Source: Dokdonia sp. PRO95 (GTDB lineage: Bacteria; Bacteroidota; Bacteroidia; Flavobacteriales; Flavobacteriaceae). Taken from it: a stretch of 64,000 bases of DNA. Shown here piece after piece: positions 50,583-59,204 of the stretch. Numbering within the stretch: position 1 is the stretch's first letter; each line of letters begins with the position of its first letter. The DNA lies in contig NZ_CM001837.1 in NCBI RefSeq assembly GCF_000355805.1, positions 1,375,408-1,439,407 of the forward strand, given 5' to 3'. A program made the translations under genes and the position numbers. The notes under the pieces are model-generated. The model was not told the DNA's origin and did not search any database. It saw only the letters and a list, made by a program, of their open reading frames with translations.

Positions 50583-52196
50583 ATGGTCGCAGATAGCTTA
50601 GCTTCGAAGACACTTTCATTAGAAAAATTAGGCATCAAAAATGCCAAAATCAACTACCAACTCTCCCCTGAGAAACTACACGAAATAAGCGTAGAAAACG
50701 ATATGGGAACTACTGCGTCTTCTGGCGCACTAGCAGTAAACACAGGTAAATTTACAGGAAGATCACCTTTAGATCGCTTTATTGTAAAGGATGCCAAAAC
50801 AGAAGATAAAGTCTGGTGGGGCGACATTAACCTACCATTTGGCGAAGAAGCTTTTACAAAATTAAAAGCTAAAGTAGCCAACTATCTTTCTGAGAAAGAA
50901 ATTTATGTACGAGACAGTTATGCTTGTGCAGATGACAATTACAGACTAAATATACGAGTGATAAACGAGTATCCTTGGTCTAACATGTTTGCTTATAACA
51001 TGTTTCTTCGTCCTACGGTTGAAGAACTTAAAACATTTGATCCAGAGTGGACCATTCTTAATGCTCCAGGATTTCTTGCAGATCCAGAAGTAGATGGTAC
51101 TCGCCAGAGCAACTTTGCAATTCTTTCATTTACAGAAAAAACAATCATTATAGGTGGAACTGGTTATACAGGTGAGATCAAGAAGGGAATCTTCTCTGCA
51201 TTAAACTTTATCCTTCCTGTAGAAAAGGAAACATTGCCTATGCACTGTAGTGCAAACGTAGGTGATAATGGAGAAACTGCAATTTTCTTTGGACTTTCTG
51301 GTACTGGAAAAACAACACTTTCGGCAGATCCTGAGCGTAAGCTTATAGGAGATGATGAGCATGGATGGACTAAGGAAAATACCATCTTCAACTTTGAAGG
51401 AGGTTGCTATGCAAAGGTGATTAACCTATCTAAGGAAAATGAGCCAGATATCTTTAATGCAATCAAGCCAGGAGCAATACTAGAGAATGTAATTCTAGAT
51501 GACAATGGTAATGTAGCTTTTGAAGATACTTCTATTACACAGAATACGCGTGTGAGTTACCCTATTCACCACATTGATAATATACAAGAGCCTTCTGTAG
51601 GTAAGAATCCTAAAAACATTTTCTTCTTAACAGCAGATGCTTTTGGAGTACTGCCTCCTATCTCAAAATTAACGCCAGGTCAAGCGGCATATCACTTTAT
51701 AAGTGGTTACACGGCAAAAGTTGCTGGTACTGAGGCTGGAGTTACAGAGCCACAACCATCTTTCTCGGCTTGTTTTGGAGCGCCTTTTATGCCATTACAT
51801 CCTACTAAATATGCAGAGATGCTTAGTGCAAAAATGAAGGATGCAGGTGTAAATGTATGGCTTATCAACACTGGGTGGACTGGTGGACCTTACGGAGTAG
51901 GATCACGTATGAAGCTTAAGTATACGCGTGCTATGATTAAGGCAGCGATGAATGGAGAGTTACCACAAGAGACAACTCATGATAACTATCACATACACTC
52001 TGTTTTTGGACTAGCACAGCCACGTACATGTCCAGGAGTACCTACAGAGGTGTTATCTCCTAGAGCAACTTGGAATAACGATGAAGGATACTATGCAACA
52101 GCAAATAAGCTTGCGAGATCTTTTAAAGATAACTTCAAGAAGTTTGAAGAGTATGCTAGTGAAGAAATAATGAATGGACAACCACCACTAGGGTAG
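50583..52196 (+). CDS. pckA: Phosphoenolpyruvate carboxykinase (ATP)
   Basis: The protein has 537 residues, as usual. It has the P-loop GLSGTGKTTLSAD, FEGGCYAKVINLSKENEP and metal-binding HCSANVG. It converts oxaloacetate plus ATP to phosphoenolpyruvate for gluconeogenesis. A -7 box TACTTTTG lies at 50546-50553. A hairpin (52221-52250) and a truncated palindrome (52257) follow. Confidence 0.98.
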   Translation: MVADSLASKTLSLEKLGIKNAKINYQLSPEKLHEISVENDMGTTASSGALAVNTGKFTGRSPLDRFIVKDAKTEDKVWWGDINLPFGEEAFTKLKAKVANYLSEKEIYVRDSYACADDNYRLNIRVINEYPWSNMFAYNMFLRPTVEELKTFDPEWTILNAPGFLADPEVDGTRQSNFAILSFTEKTIIIGGTGYTGEIKKGIFSALNFILPVEKETLPMHCSANVGDNGETAIFFGLSGTGKTTLSADPERKLIGDDEHGWTKENTIFNFEGGCYAKVINLSKENEPDIFNAIKPGAILENVILDDNGNVAFEDTSITQNTRVSYPIHHIDNIQEPSVGKNPKNIFFLTADAFGVLPPISKLTPGQAAYHFISGYTAKVAGTEAGVTEPQPSFSACFGAPFMPLHPTKYAEMLSAKMKDAGVNVWLINTGWTGGPYGVGSRMKLKYTRAMIKAAMNGELPQETTHDNYHIHSVFGLAQPRTCPGVPTEVLSPRATWNNDEGYYATANKLARSFKDNFKKFEEYASEEIMNGQPPLG

Positions 52197-52220
52197 TTGA
52201 AAAAATAGTTTAGTTGATAA

Positions 52221-52250
52221 AAGCGATTTGCAGTAATGTAAGTCGCTTTT
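52221..52250 (+). terminator. pckA terminator
   Basis: AAAGCGA and TCGCTTT pair around a 16-base loop that can pair further inside, then T run; 24 bases after the stop. Confidence 0.6.
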
Positions 52251-52335
52251 TTTGTGCGCTTTCGCGAAAGTTAACATGTGAACTTGACGAGCTCCTTAAA
52301 TCTAGAGGCCTTTATTTCAATAGAATCAGACTTAA

Positions 52336-53223
52336 TTAGACCTTTTTTCTTTTTCCAGTATTCCCAATATAAACACCGGTAAGAATAATAAGCGTAGCAA
52401 TAACTTGAAGACTTGTAAACGCTTCTCCGTCTAGTAATCCCCAAGTGACAGAAATAATAGGCATTAAGTAGGTTACAGAGGAGGCAAACACTGGATTGCT
52501 TATTTGTACTAGCTTATTAAACATCACCTTTGCGATAGCTGTACCAAAAATGGAAAGAACGACAATGTATCCCATAGATTGCTGTAAGGTAGTATCTGTA
52601 CTTAATGGAAGCTCAAAGAAATCTGAGTAAAAAAGTATGATAAGGGCGGGGATAATTAAGAAAACAAAATTCCCTGCGGCAATGGCTATGGCGCTCACTT
52701 CTTGAAGATGGCGTTTTATGATATTCACATTGAGTGCATATAGCGATGCTGCAATAATCACTAGCGATGCGTACCAGTAGTTCTGCTCTTCATTTATCTG
52801 CGCACCTATATAAATGAGTGCTCCAGCGCCTATAAGTCCTAAAAGAACACCTATAAACTGCTGCTTTATGAATTTAGCACCAAATATTAGTATTCCAAAA
52901 ATAAAAGCAAGTAGCGGAACGCTAGAATTTAAAATTCCTACTACGGCGCTATCAATCTCAGTTTCGGCAAAGGCAAATAGAAATACAGGTATGCCAGTTC
53001 CTAGCAAGGCAGAGACTCCTATCCATTTCCATTCTAGTTTCTTTATAGTTTTTAAGCTTTTCCAGCCAAATAGTAATAAAACAAATGCGGAGAATAAGAT
53101 GCGCAAAGCTCCTAATTGTAGTGGTTCTAGACCTACTAGCCCTTTTTTAATAAGGATAAATGAACTTCCCCAAATAATGGATAGTGCCACGAGGTATATC
53201 CACTTAAGCGATTTATTTGGCAT
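52336..53223 (-). CDS. EamA/DMT family transporter
   Basis: The protein has 295 residues with about ten membrane helices in two EamA repeats (IIWGSSFILIKKGLVGL at the start of the first, TYLMPIISVTWGLLDGEAF in the second). It is a drug/metabolite-type exporter of the inner membrane with unknown substrate. It lies after gldD in the same direction but is separated by 90 bases including a half palindrome. Confidence 0.9.
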   Translation of the reverse strand: MPNKSLKWIYLVALSIIWGSSFILIKKGLVGLEPLQLGALRILFSAFVLLLFGWKSLKTIKKLEWKWIGVSALLGTGIPVFLFAFAETEIDSAVVGILNSSVPLLAFIFGILIFGAKFIKQQFIGVLLGLIGAGALIYIGAQINEEQNYWYASLVIIAASLYALNVNIIKRHLQEVSAIAIAAGNFVFLIIPALIILFYSDFFELPLSTDTTLQQSMGYIVVLSIFGTAIAKVMFNKLVQISNPVFASSVTYLMPIISVTWGLLDGEAFTSLQVIATLIILTGVYIGNTGKRKKV

Positions 53224-53312
53224 TACTTGATTTTAGAAATGCAAAGTTCGGTAATAAGTTACTAGGAATAGGAGAACTTTTTCGCGAAAGCGAACTCTAA
53301 AGAAGAGTGCGA

Positions 53313-53873
53313 TTATTCTTTCCATTTGATACTTTCCATCAAATGCCTAATATCGTTTTTAAGATACATAGCTGCGGGATAAATACTATCGTAATTAGGT
53401 TTTGTGTTAAAGTAAATAGATCCGGTTAGAAAGTGCGTTGTGCTGTCTGTGATGTAAAATTGGGACTGGGAAGCAGCATCTCCCTTAATGTCATAAAACA
53501 TCCCGTATGCGCCTTGCTCTTGGTTTACATACTTCTCTTCAATAATATCATCTGCTTTGCGCACATGCTCATAAGTGAGTTTTTGTGCGTCATTGAGTAA
53601 GGCATTGATATTATTATTTACCGCTCTATAGGTTAAAAATACACTGCCGTTGAGCGATGGATAATCAATAACTGCAGAGCAATTATCTTTGTAGCGCACC
53701 TTGCCTAGTGAGTTGAGGTCAAAGTTGTAATCACAATCTGATGCGGTAAATGAATATGAGGGTTTAGGGTATGATAAACTGAGCTGCCCTTTAGGTTTAG
53801 GTAGTGTGTCACCACCACAAGACGCTAGTAATAGTGCGGCAAATGTTGCTATTATGAATGCTGTAAATTTCAA
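53313..53873 (-). CDS. gldD: Gliding motility lipoprotein GldD
   Basis: The protein has 186 residues. The lipobox is LLASCGG (Cys 19), followed by GQLSLSYPKPSY, typical of GldD. It is needed for gliding and type IX secretion in F. johnsoniae and lies downstream of gldE with a four-base overlap, as is usual in the family. Confidence 0.95.
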   Translation of the reverse strand: MKFTAFIIATFAALLLASCGGDTLPKPKGQLSLSYPKPSYSFTASDCDYNFDLNSLGKVRYKDNCSAVIDYPSLNGSVFLTYRAVNNNINALLNDAQKLTYEHVRKADDIIEEKYVNQEQGAYGMFYDIKGDAASQSQFYITDSTTHFLTGSIYFNTKPNYDSIYPAAMYLKNDIRHLMESIKWKE

Positions 53874-55192
53874 GACTTTATGGTGAATTTAATCTGTTTG
53901 ATTCGTTTTTTATCAAGAGCTTCTATGGTGAACGTGTAGTTTTGATAATTTATTACCTCATTCTTACGTGGGAAACTACCAGAGACTTCGAGTACAAAAC
54001 CAGCAATAGTTTCTGCCTCTCCTTTTTTGTTTTCAAAGATTGCAGTTTCTTCTAGCTTTATAATACGATAAAAATCCTTTAGGGATGTTTTCCCGTCAAA
54101 AACCCAATTGTGCTCATCGAGTTTGGAATAGATGATATTTTCGTCATCAAACTCATCTGCGATGTCTCCTACAATTTCCTCAATAATATCTTCTAGAGAA
54201 ATTAGGCCACTCGTACCGCCATACTCATCTACTACGATAGCGAGGTGGTTTTTCTTTTCTTTAAACTCTGCAAGAAGGTCATCTAACTTTTTGTTTTCTG
54301 GGACAAAATACGGTTCGCGTATCAGCTTTGCCCAGTCAAATTCTTTCTCGTTAAGATGAGGAAGCAGGTCTTTTACATATAGAATTCCCTCTATGGTATC
54401 TATACTTTCAGAAAAGACAGGAATGCGCGAGAAGCCGTTTTCTGTAATTTGTTTTAGAATAGATGTATAATCATCCTCTTTATTGAGAGCAAATACATCC
54501 ATGCGAGGACGCATCACTTGCTTGGTATCTGTGTTTCCAAAGGAGACAATACCCTTTAAAATCTTCTGTTCCTCTTTTGTGGTATCTTCTTCACTTGTAA
54601 GTTCTAGGGCTTGCGATAGCTGGTCTATATTAAAGCTAGTTTTTTGTTCTCCTAGTTTTCTTTGTATCCATAGCGTTGCAGCGCGCATAGGGCTACTAAG
54701 TGGTGTAAAAACTACATCAAGTACGCGTAATGGATAGGCTACCAGTGCTGCAAATTTTTTGTTATTACGGTTTGCATAAATTTTAGGTAGAATCTCGCCA
54801 AAGAGTAAGATTAAGAACGTAATAAGCACTACTTCCAGTAAAAAACGCCAAGGAATGCCTAGGATCTCTGCTGTGATATTAGAAAAAATCACTTCGCCTA
54901 GACTTGCAAAGAGCAGTACAATTGCAATATTTATGGCATTATTTGCAACAAGAATTGTTGCTAGAAGCTTTTTAGGTTTTGTGAGAAGCTTTTTTACAAT
55001 GAGCATCTTTCTATCTGCAACTTGCTCTTCTGTTTCTAGAAGATCACTAGGTGATAGTGAGAAAAAAGCAACCTCGGCACCACTTATAAGTGCAGAGCAC
55101 ATGAGTAGTACTAAAAGCACTACGATGCTTACTATAGTAGTAGGGTCTACACTAATTAATAATATCAATAAGAGTTCGGGATCGGGGTCCAA
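53870..55192 (-). CDS. gldE: Gliding motility-associated protein GldE
   Basis: The protein has 440 residues. A DUF21 membrane domain (about 15-160) is followed by a pair of CBS domains (about 215-335) and a CorC_HlyC domain at the end. GldE is paired with gldD in Flavobacteriaceae. Related CorC/CNNM proteins take part in magnesium handling. It overlaps gldD by 4 bases and follows ssb by 22 bases. Confidence 0.93.
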   Translation of the reverse strand: MDPDPELLLILLISVDPTTIVSIVVLLVLLMCSALISGAEVAFFSLSPSDLLETEEQVADRKMLIVKKLLTKPKKLLATILVANNAINIAIVLLFASLGEVIFSNITAEILGIPWRFLLEVVLITFLILLFGEILPKIYANRNNKKFAALVAYPLRVLDVVFTPLSSPMRAATLWIQRKLGEQKTSFNIDQLSQALELTSEEDTTKEEQKILKGIVSFGNTDTKQVMRPRMDVFALNKEDDYTSILKQITENGFSRIPVFSESIDTIEGILYVKDLLPHLNEKEFDWAKLIREPYFVPENKKLDDLLAEFKEKKNHLAIVVDEYGGTSGLISLEDIIEEIVGDIADEFDDENIIYSKLDEHNWVFDGKTSLKDFYRIIKLEETAIFENKKGEAETIAGFVLEVSGSFPRKNEVINYQNYTFTIEALDKKRIKQIKFTIKS

Positions 55193-55214
55193 AAGTTTTA
55201 TCGTTTAGTTAAAA

Positions 55215-55706
55215 TTAAAATGGCAAATCATCTACATCGCTAGTGTCTGTAGAGGGTTGTGCTGGTTGTGCTGGCTGGTTAGGGTTGTAAGGTTGTGCTT
55301 GAGGACGAGCTGCTTGTACTGGTCGCTGCGCCTGTTGCACGCCTCCTTGTGATTGCCCTTGGCTTTCGCCTTTAGGTGTAAGGAAGGTAAATTCTTGGCA
55401 CTGGATTTCTGTAGAGTATCTATCCATTCCTTTATCATCTGTCCACTTGCGTGTTTTAAGACGTCCTTCTACATATACTTTGTCACCTTTTTTGAGATAC
55501 TTCTCACAAATTTCGGCAGCCTTGTTGCGCACTACAATGTTGTGCCACTCTGTATTACTTACTCGCTCGCCTGTGGTACGATTTACGTATTCTTCATTAG
55601 TCGCTAGCGGAAAACGTCCTATACAATTCCCACCTTCAAAGTAGTTCATCTTTACATCATCTCCCGTGTGACCTATTAAGATCACTTTATTGATTGTTCC
55701 TGCCAT
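55215..55706 (-). CDS. ssb: Single-stranded DNA-binding protein
   Basis: The protein has 163 residues. An OB-fold (about 1-110, with KVYVEGRLKTRKW) is followed by a Gln/Pro/Ala-rich linker and the acidic tip DVDDLPF, which recruits partner proteins. It is essential for replication. It sits with gldE and gldD, a gene order common in the family where mutY would come next upstream. Confidence 0.97.
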   Translation of the reverse strand: MAGTINKVILIGHTGDDVKMNYFEGGNCIGRFPLATNEEYVNRTTGERVSNTEWHNIVVRNKAAEICEKYLKKGDKVYVEGRLKTRKWTDDKGMDRYSTEIQCQEFTFLTPKGESQGQSQGGVQQAQRPVQAARPQAQPYNPNQPAQPAQPSTDTSDVDDLPF

Positions 55707-55915
55707 AATTTCAAATGTAGTAAATATTGCAATGCAAGTGTGTTATGCTTTCGCGAAAATATGCTCTCCCTTACTATTATATCCTTTATTAGAGAGCTTC
55801 TATTTTTAATAAATAAGAAGTGTGACAGGAACTTAATGAACACAAAAAATCCCTAGACGAACTACCATCTAGGGATAACTAAGCATACTAATTGTTTACT
55901 ACAAGCAAACAGATA

Positions 55916-56317
55916 TTATAGTATTTCAAACTCTTTACTATAGCTCTCTTTTTCATTCTCAACATGGATTGTGTAGTATCCTTTATAAGCACCTTTGAAG
56001 TTAAAGGTCTTGTTTAAAGAAGCTTCTCCGTCAATCTCATTTGAATAAACGATACGATTAAGACCATCTCTCACTTCGAGCTTGATAGTTTGTAATTCTG
56101 GATTAGAAAAACTTACATATACGATGTCTGTTCCTTCTGTAAATACATCTTTGTCTATTGCTTTAGACGTTTTTTTGATTTTATCTCCTGGATTTGAAGC
56201 CCTTGTTAAAAGCTCTGGTTGTCCTTCATAATGTGTCATCTCACTAGTAGCTGCAAATGTTGTAATAGCAGTAAATAATAAAAATGCAATTGCTGAAAAT
56301 TTTAGTGTCTGTTTCAT
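55916..56317 (-). CDS. Small exported protein of unknown function
   Basis: The protein has 133 residues from the ATG at 56317 (MKQTLKFSAIAFLL), which gives a good signal peptide. The mature part ends in a beta-sandwich-like module (LKLEVRDGLNRIVYS, GYYTIHVENE), similar in shape to C-terminal DUF3244 or sorting-type domains. No family is certain. It lies between ssb and an AraC-type regulator that diverges from it. Confidence 0.65.
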   Translation of the reverse strand: MKQTLKFSAIAFLLFTAITTFAATSEMTHYEGQPELLTRASNPGDKIKKTSKAIDKDVFTEGTDIVYVSFSNPELQTIKLEVRDGLNRIVYSNEIDGEASLNKTFNFKGAYKGYYTIHVENEKESYSKEFEIL

Positions 56318-56527
56318 AACTGTTGATTTAAGTAATTGATTATTTATTTTGATACAAACATACGGTGGTATATAGGCGATCACCACTAGTAATTGTGCAC
56401 CAATGTGTTCATTTTTAACCTATGCATTGTTCTTTAATGTTGTTTGTGTTAATTTAGAACATGTTTAAGGTAAATTAATGTAGATTTCACTTTACAGTCA
56501 TTTATAAATTTGTAAAAAAATAAGGCC

Positions 56528-57400
56528 ATGCTTCTGCATAAACCCACTTTTGAATCTATTACTCCAGATTTTGGAAATTCATTTACGTATCAAAGATTTG
56601 ATGAGCATCATATTAATGATAACAGCTTGTGGCATTATCATCCAGAGATTGAGCTGGTTTATGTAAATGGAGGTACGGGAAGAAGACAAGTGGGAAGTAA
56701 CTTGTCTTATTATACATGGGGTACTCTTATCCTCGTAGGGAGTAATTTACCTCATTGCGGTTTTACAGATGAACTAACTGGAAATAAAAGTGAGACTGTA
56801 ATACACATGAAGAAAGATTTTCTAGGAGATACTTTTTTTAATCTTCCAGAAATGGCGGCAATTAAAAGATTATTGCAGGTAGCGCAACGTGGGATTGTAT
56901 TTTCTGGTGAGACCAAAAATAGAGTAGGAGCAATGATGGAATCTATGGAGCATCAGTCGGATTTTAATCGTCTCATGACTCAAATAACTGTTTTAAATGA
57001 GCTGGCAACTACAAAAGAGTTTAGAATACTTAATGCAGACGGATTCTCACTTCTTTCTGATGTGAAAGATAATAACCGTATCAATGAGGTTTTTAATTAT
57101 GTAAAAACACATTTTAAAGAAGAGATACCTTTGGAGAAAATGGCTGATATAACAAACTTGACCATTCCATCGTTTTGTCGCTATTTTAAAAAAATTACTC
57201 ATAAAACATTTACGCAGTTTGTAAATGAGTATCGACTTGTGCATGCCTCTAGACTACTTGCTGAGCAACCCATGAGCATTACTCAGGTATGTTTTGAGAG
57301 TGGCTTCAATAACTTTTCTCACTTTAATAAAAAATTTAAAGCCTTTACGGGTCAAAATCCTTCAGATTATAGAAAAGAACTCAGGACGGTCTTGGAGTAG
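56528..57400 (+). CDS. AraC family transcription regulator
   Basis: The protein has 290 residues. An N-terminal cupin-like sensor domain (LWHYHPEIELVYVNGGTG) is followed by two helix-turn-helix motifs of AraC type (IPLEKMADITNLTIPSFCR and ITQVCFESGFNNFSHFNK). A -7 box TAAATTTG at 56505-56512 leaves a very short leader. It might control the divergent exported protein gene. Inducer unknown. Confidence 0.92.
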   Translation: MLLHKPTFESITPDFGNSFTYQRFDEHHINDNSLWHYHPEIELVYVNGGTGRRQVGSNLSYYTWGTLILVGSNLPHCGFTDELTGNKSETVIHMKKDFLGDTFFNLPEMAAIKRLLQVAQRGIVFSGETKNRVGAMMESMEHQSDFNRLMTQITVLNELATTKEFRILNADGFSLLSDVKDNNRINEVFNYVKTHFKEEIPLEKMADITNLTIPSFCRYFKKITHKTFTQFVNEYRLVHASRLLAEQPMSITQVCFESGFNNFSHFNKKFKAFTGQNPSDYRKELRTVLE

Positions 57401-57404
57401 TGTG

Positions 57405-58460
57405 CTACTTAGATAGAAACTCTTCTAAGAATCTACCTATTAATATGGGTACAGGATAATCTTTTATAGTTGAGATAGGAATCCCTTTTCTTTCAGTGGT
57501 TGCTACATCAACTACCCAGAAGGTTGTGTGTAGGTGCTGGTGAGATAATTTATGGATAATCGGTTTCTCATTAAATCTTGTAATTGCTGCAATGTCCATA
57601 TCATTAGCTTGCTTTGAGGTTGTAACGCTTTCGCGAAAGCGGGATTCTTCACCATCAGTAAGCGCGGCGTCAAGTTCAATTACTGGAAATTCATAGAGTC
57701 CTTGCCAGATTCCTTTACCAGTGCGTTGTTGTAATACGGTTTTCTCATCCTTATCTCTAAAGACAAGATAGTTGAGGTAGCGATTACGCACCTTAGTCTT
57801 TTTGAGCTTTACAGGGAGTTCAGAAACTTTGTTCTTTTGTAATGCTACGCACTTGTCATTATATATACAATGCAGGCAGTATGGATTTTGAGGTTTGCAT
57901 TGTATAGCGCCAAACTCCATAATAGCTTGGTTAAAATCTGCTGGGCGTTTTACATCTATGAGCTCTTGAGCAAGTGCTTTAAACTCTTTAATGCCAGGAG
58001 TGCTATTTATAGGAGTGTCTATGCCGTATACTCTAGATAGTACTCTATATACATTACCATCTACTACGGCTGTAGGCTCATTAAAACTTATGCTTGCGAT
58101 GGCACTAGCGGTATAATCACCTACTCCTTTTAATTTTTTAATTTCTTCATAGGTGTCTGGAAAGACGCCGTCATATTCATTTACAATAATTTGGGCAGAT
58201 GCGTGAAGGTTTCTGCCGCGGGAATAATAGCCTAATCCTTGCCAAAGTTTAAGTACTTCCTCTTCTGTCGCATTTGCAAGATCTTGTACTGTAGGAAATG
58301 ACTTTGTAAAAGCCAAATAATAGGGCAATCCTTGCGCTACTCGCGTCTGTTGAAGAATAATTTCTGAGAGCCAAATCTTATAAGGATCCTTAGTGTTGCG
58401 CCATGGCATATCACGTTTGTGTTCTAAGTACCAAGCAATGAGTTTGTTAGAAAATGACAA
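57405..58460 (-). CDS. mutY: A/G-specific adenine glycosylase
   Basis: The protein has 351 residues. It shows the helix-hairpin-helix KLKGVGDYTASAI, the catalytic region WLSEIILQQT and AVVDGNVYR, and an iron-sulphur motif C-x6-C-x2-C-x5-C (CKPQNPYCLHCIYNDKC). The C-terminal Nudix-like domain binds 8-oxoguanine. It removes adenine opposite 8-oxoguanine. A palindrome copy at 57626, read as RFRES, lies in the variable part of that C-terminal domain. Confidence 0.96.
   Translation of the reverse strand: MSFSNKLIAWYLEHKRDMPWRNTKDPYKIWLSEIILQQTRVAQGLPYYLAFTKSFPTVQDLANATEEEVLKLWQGLGYYSRGRNLHASAQIIVNEYDGVFPDTYEEIKKLKGVGDYTASAIASISFNEPTAVVDGNVYRVLSRVYGIDTPINSTPGIKEFKALAQELIDVKRPADFNQAIMEFGAIQCKPQNPYCLHCIYNDKCVALQKNKVSELPVKLKKTKVRNRYLNYLVFRDKDEKTVLQQRTGKGIWQGLYEFPVIELDAALTDGEESRFRESVTTSKQANDMDIAAITRFNEKPIIHKLSHQHLHTTFWVVDVATTERKGIPISTIKDYPVPILIGRFLEEFLSK
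57626..57641. repeat. Palindrome copy in mutY
   Basis: Perfect 16-mer, read as RFRES. Confidence 0.95.
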
Positions 58461-58520
58461 TTTAAAATAGGGTTTTACACAAAGCTAGATGTTATGTATC
58501 TATTTTTTAAAAGATTATGT

Positions 58521-58552
58521 TTGATTCTTTGTTATTTTAATCCCTATATTTG
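58521..58552 (+). promoter_or_regulatory. Promoter of the HU gene
   Basis: TTG (58521-58523), 21 bases, TATATTTG (58545-58552), 36 bases before the start. Confidence 0.85.
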
Positions 58553-58588
58553 CAGTCTTGAATTTTTAACCCCTAAATATTTGACATT

Positions 58589-58879
58589 ATGACTAAAGCT
58601 GATATCGTAGCTAAAGTTTCTGAGAAACTAGGTATCGAAAAAAATGACGTGCAAGCAACTATCGAATCTTTCATGGAAGAAGTAAAAACTTCTTTAGAAG
58701 GTGGAGATAACGTGTACTTAAGAGGATTCGGTAGCTTTATTATCAAAACCAGAGCGGAAAAAACAGGTAGAAATATTTCAAAGAATACGACTATCAAAAT
58801 ACCAGCACATAATATTCCAGCGTTCAAGCCTGCTAAAGTTTTTGTAGAAGGTGTAAAAACGAACGTTAGTGTAGACTAA
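58589..58879 (+). CDS. hup: HU family DNA-binding protein
   Basis: The protein has 96 residues. TKADIVAKVSEKLGIEKNDV and VYLRGFGSFIIKTRAEKTGRN are the standard HU motifs, including the DNA-binding arm. It organises the chromosome. A 30-residue basic protein gene follows after 25 bases and shares its terminator, so the two likely form one transcript. Confidence 0.95.
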   Translation: MTKADIVAKVSEKLGIEKNDVQATIESFMEEVKTSLEGGDNVYLRGFGSFIIKTRAEKTGRNISKNTTIKIPAHNIPAFKPAKVFVEGVKTNVSVD

Positions 58880-58904
58880 TAAGTAATTAAAAACTATCAT
58901 TTTT

Positions 58905-58997
58905 ATGCCAAGCGGTAAAAAAAGAAAAAGACACAAGGTAGCGACTCACAAACGTAAGAAAAGACGTAGAGCAAATCGCCACAAGAAGAAAAAGTAG
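58905..58997 (+). CDS. 30-residue extremely basic protein
   Basis: The ORF runs from ATG to TAG and gives 30 residues of which more than half are Lys or Arg (MPSGKKRKRHKVATHKRK and on to NRHKKKK). Similar tiny proteins after HU are, as I recall, conserved in Bacteroidota. The composition suggests an RNA-binding or ribosome-associated protein. Its stop codon lies inside the left arm of the terminator hairpin. Confidence 0.75.
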   Translation: MPSGKKRKRHKVATHKRKKRRRANRHKKKK

Positions 58998-59015
58998 TCT
59001 TAAGACTACTTTTTC
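58988..59015 (+). terminator. Terminator of the HU transcript
   Basis: GAAAAAGTAGTC and GACTACTTTTTC are perfect 12-base arms with a four-base loop, followed by TTTTA. Confidence 0.93.
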
Positions 59016-59122
59016 TTTTATTACACCCATCGGGTGAAATACTGCGTTCATTGACATGGCAATAACAGCACTACCTACACCTTAGGTACGTCATTATTGC
59101 ACCGGCATTTATTACACAACGT

Positions 59123-59141
59123 ATGCGTATGGCATACGCAT
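59123..59141. repeat. Inverted repeat in the rng leader
   Basis: ATGCGTATG and CATACGCAT are complementary with one base between. A second imperfect inverted repeat (ATCCCGATA/TATTGGGAT) lies at about 59170-59190. Confidence 0.6.
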
Positions 59142-59204
59142 TAATCTGTAATGAATTAGAATTATCAACCATCCCGATAGTTATTGGGATAAAATTACTA
59201 CACA

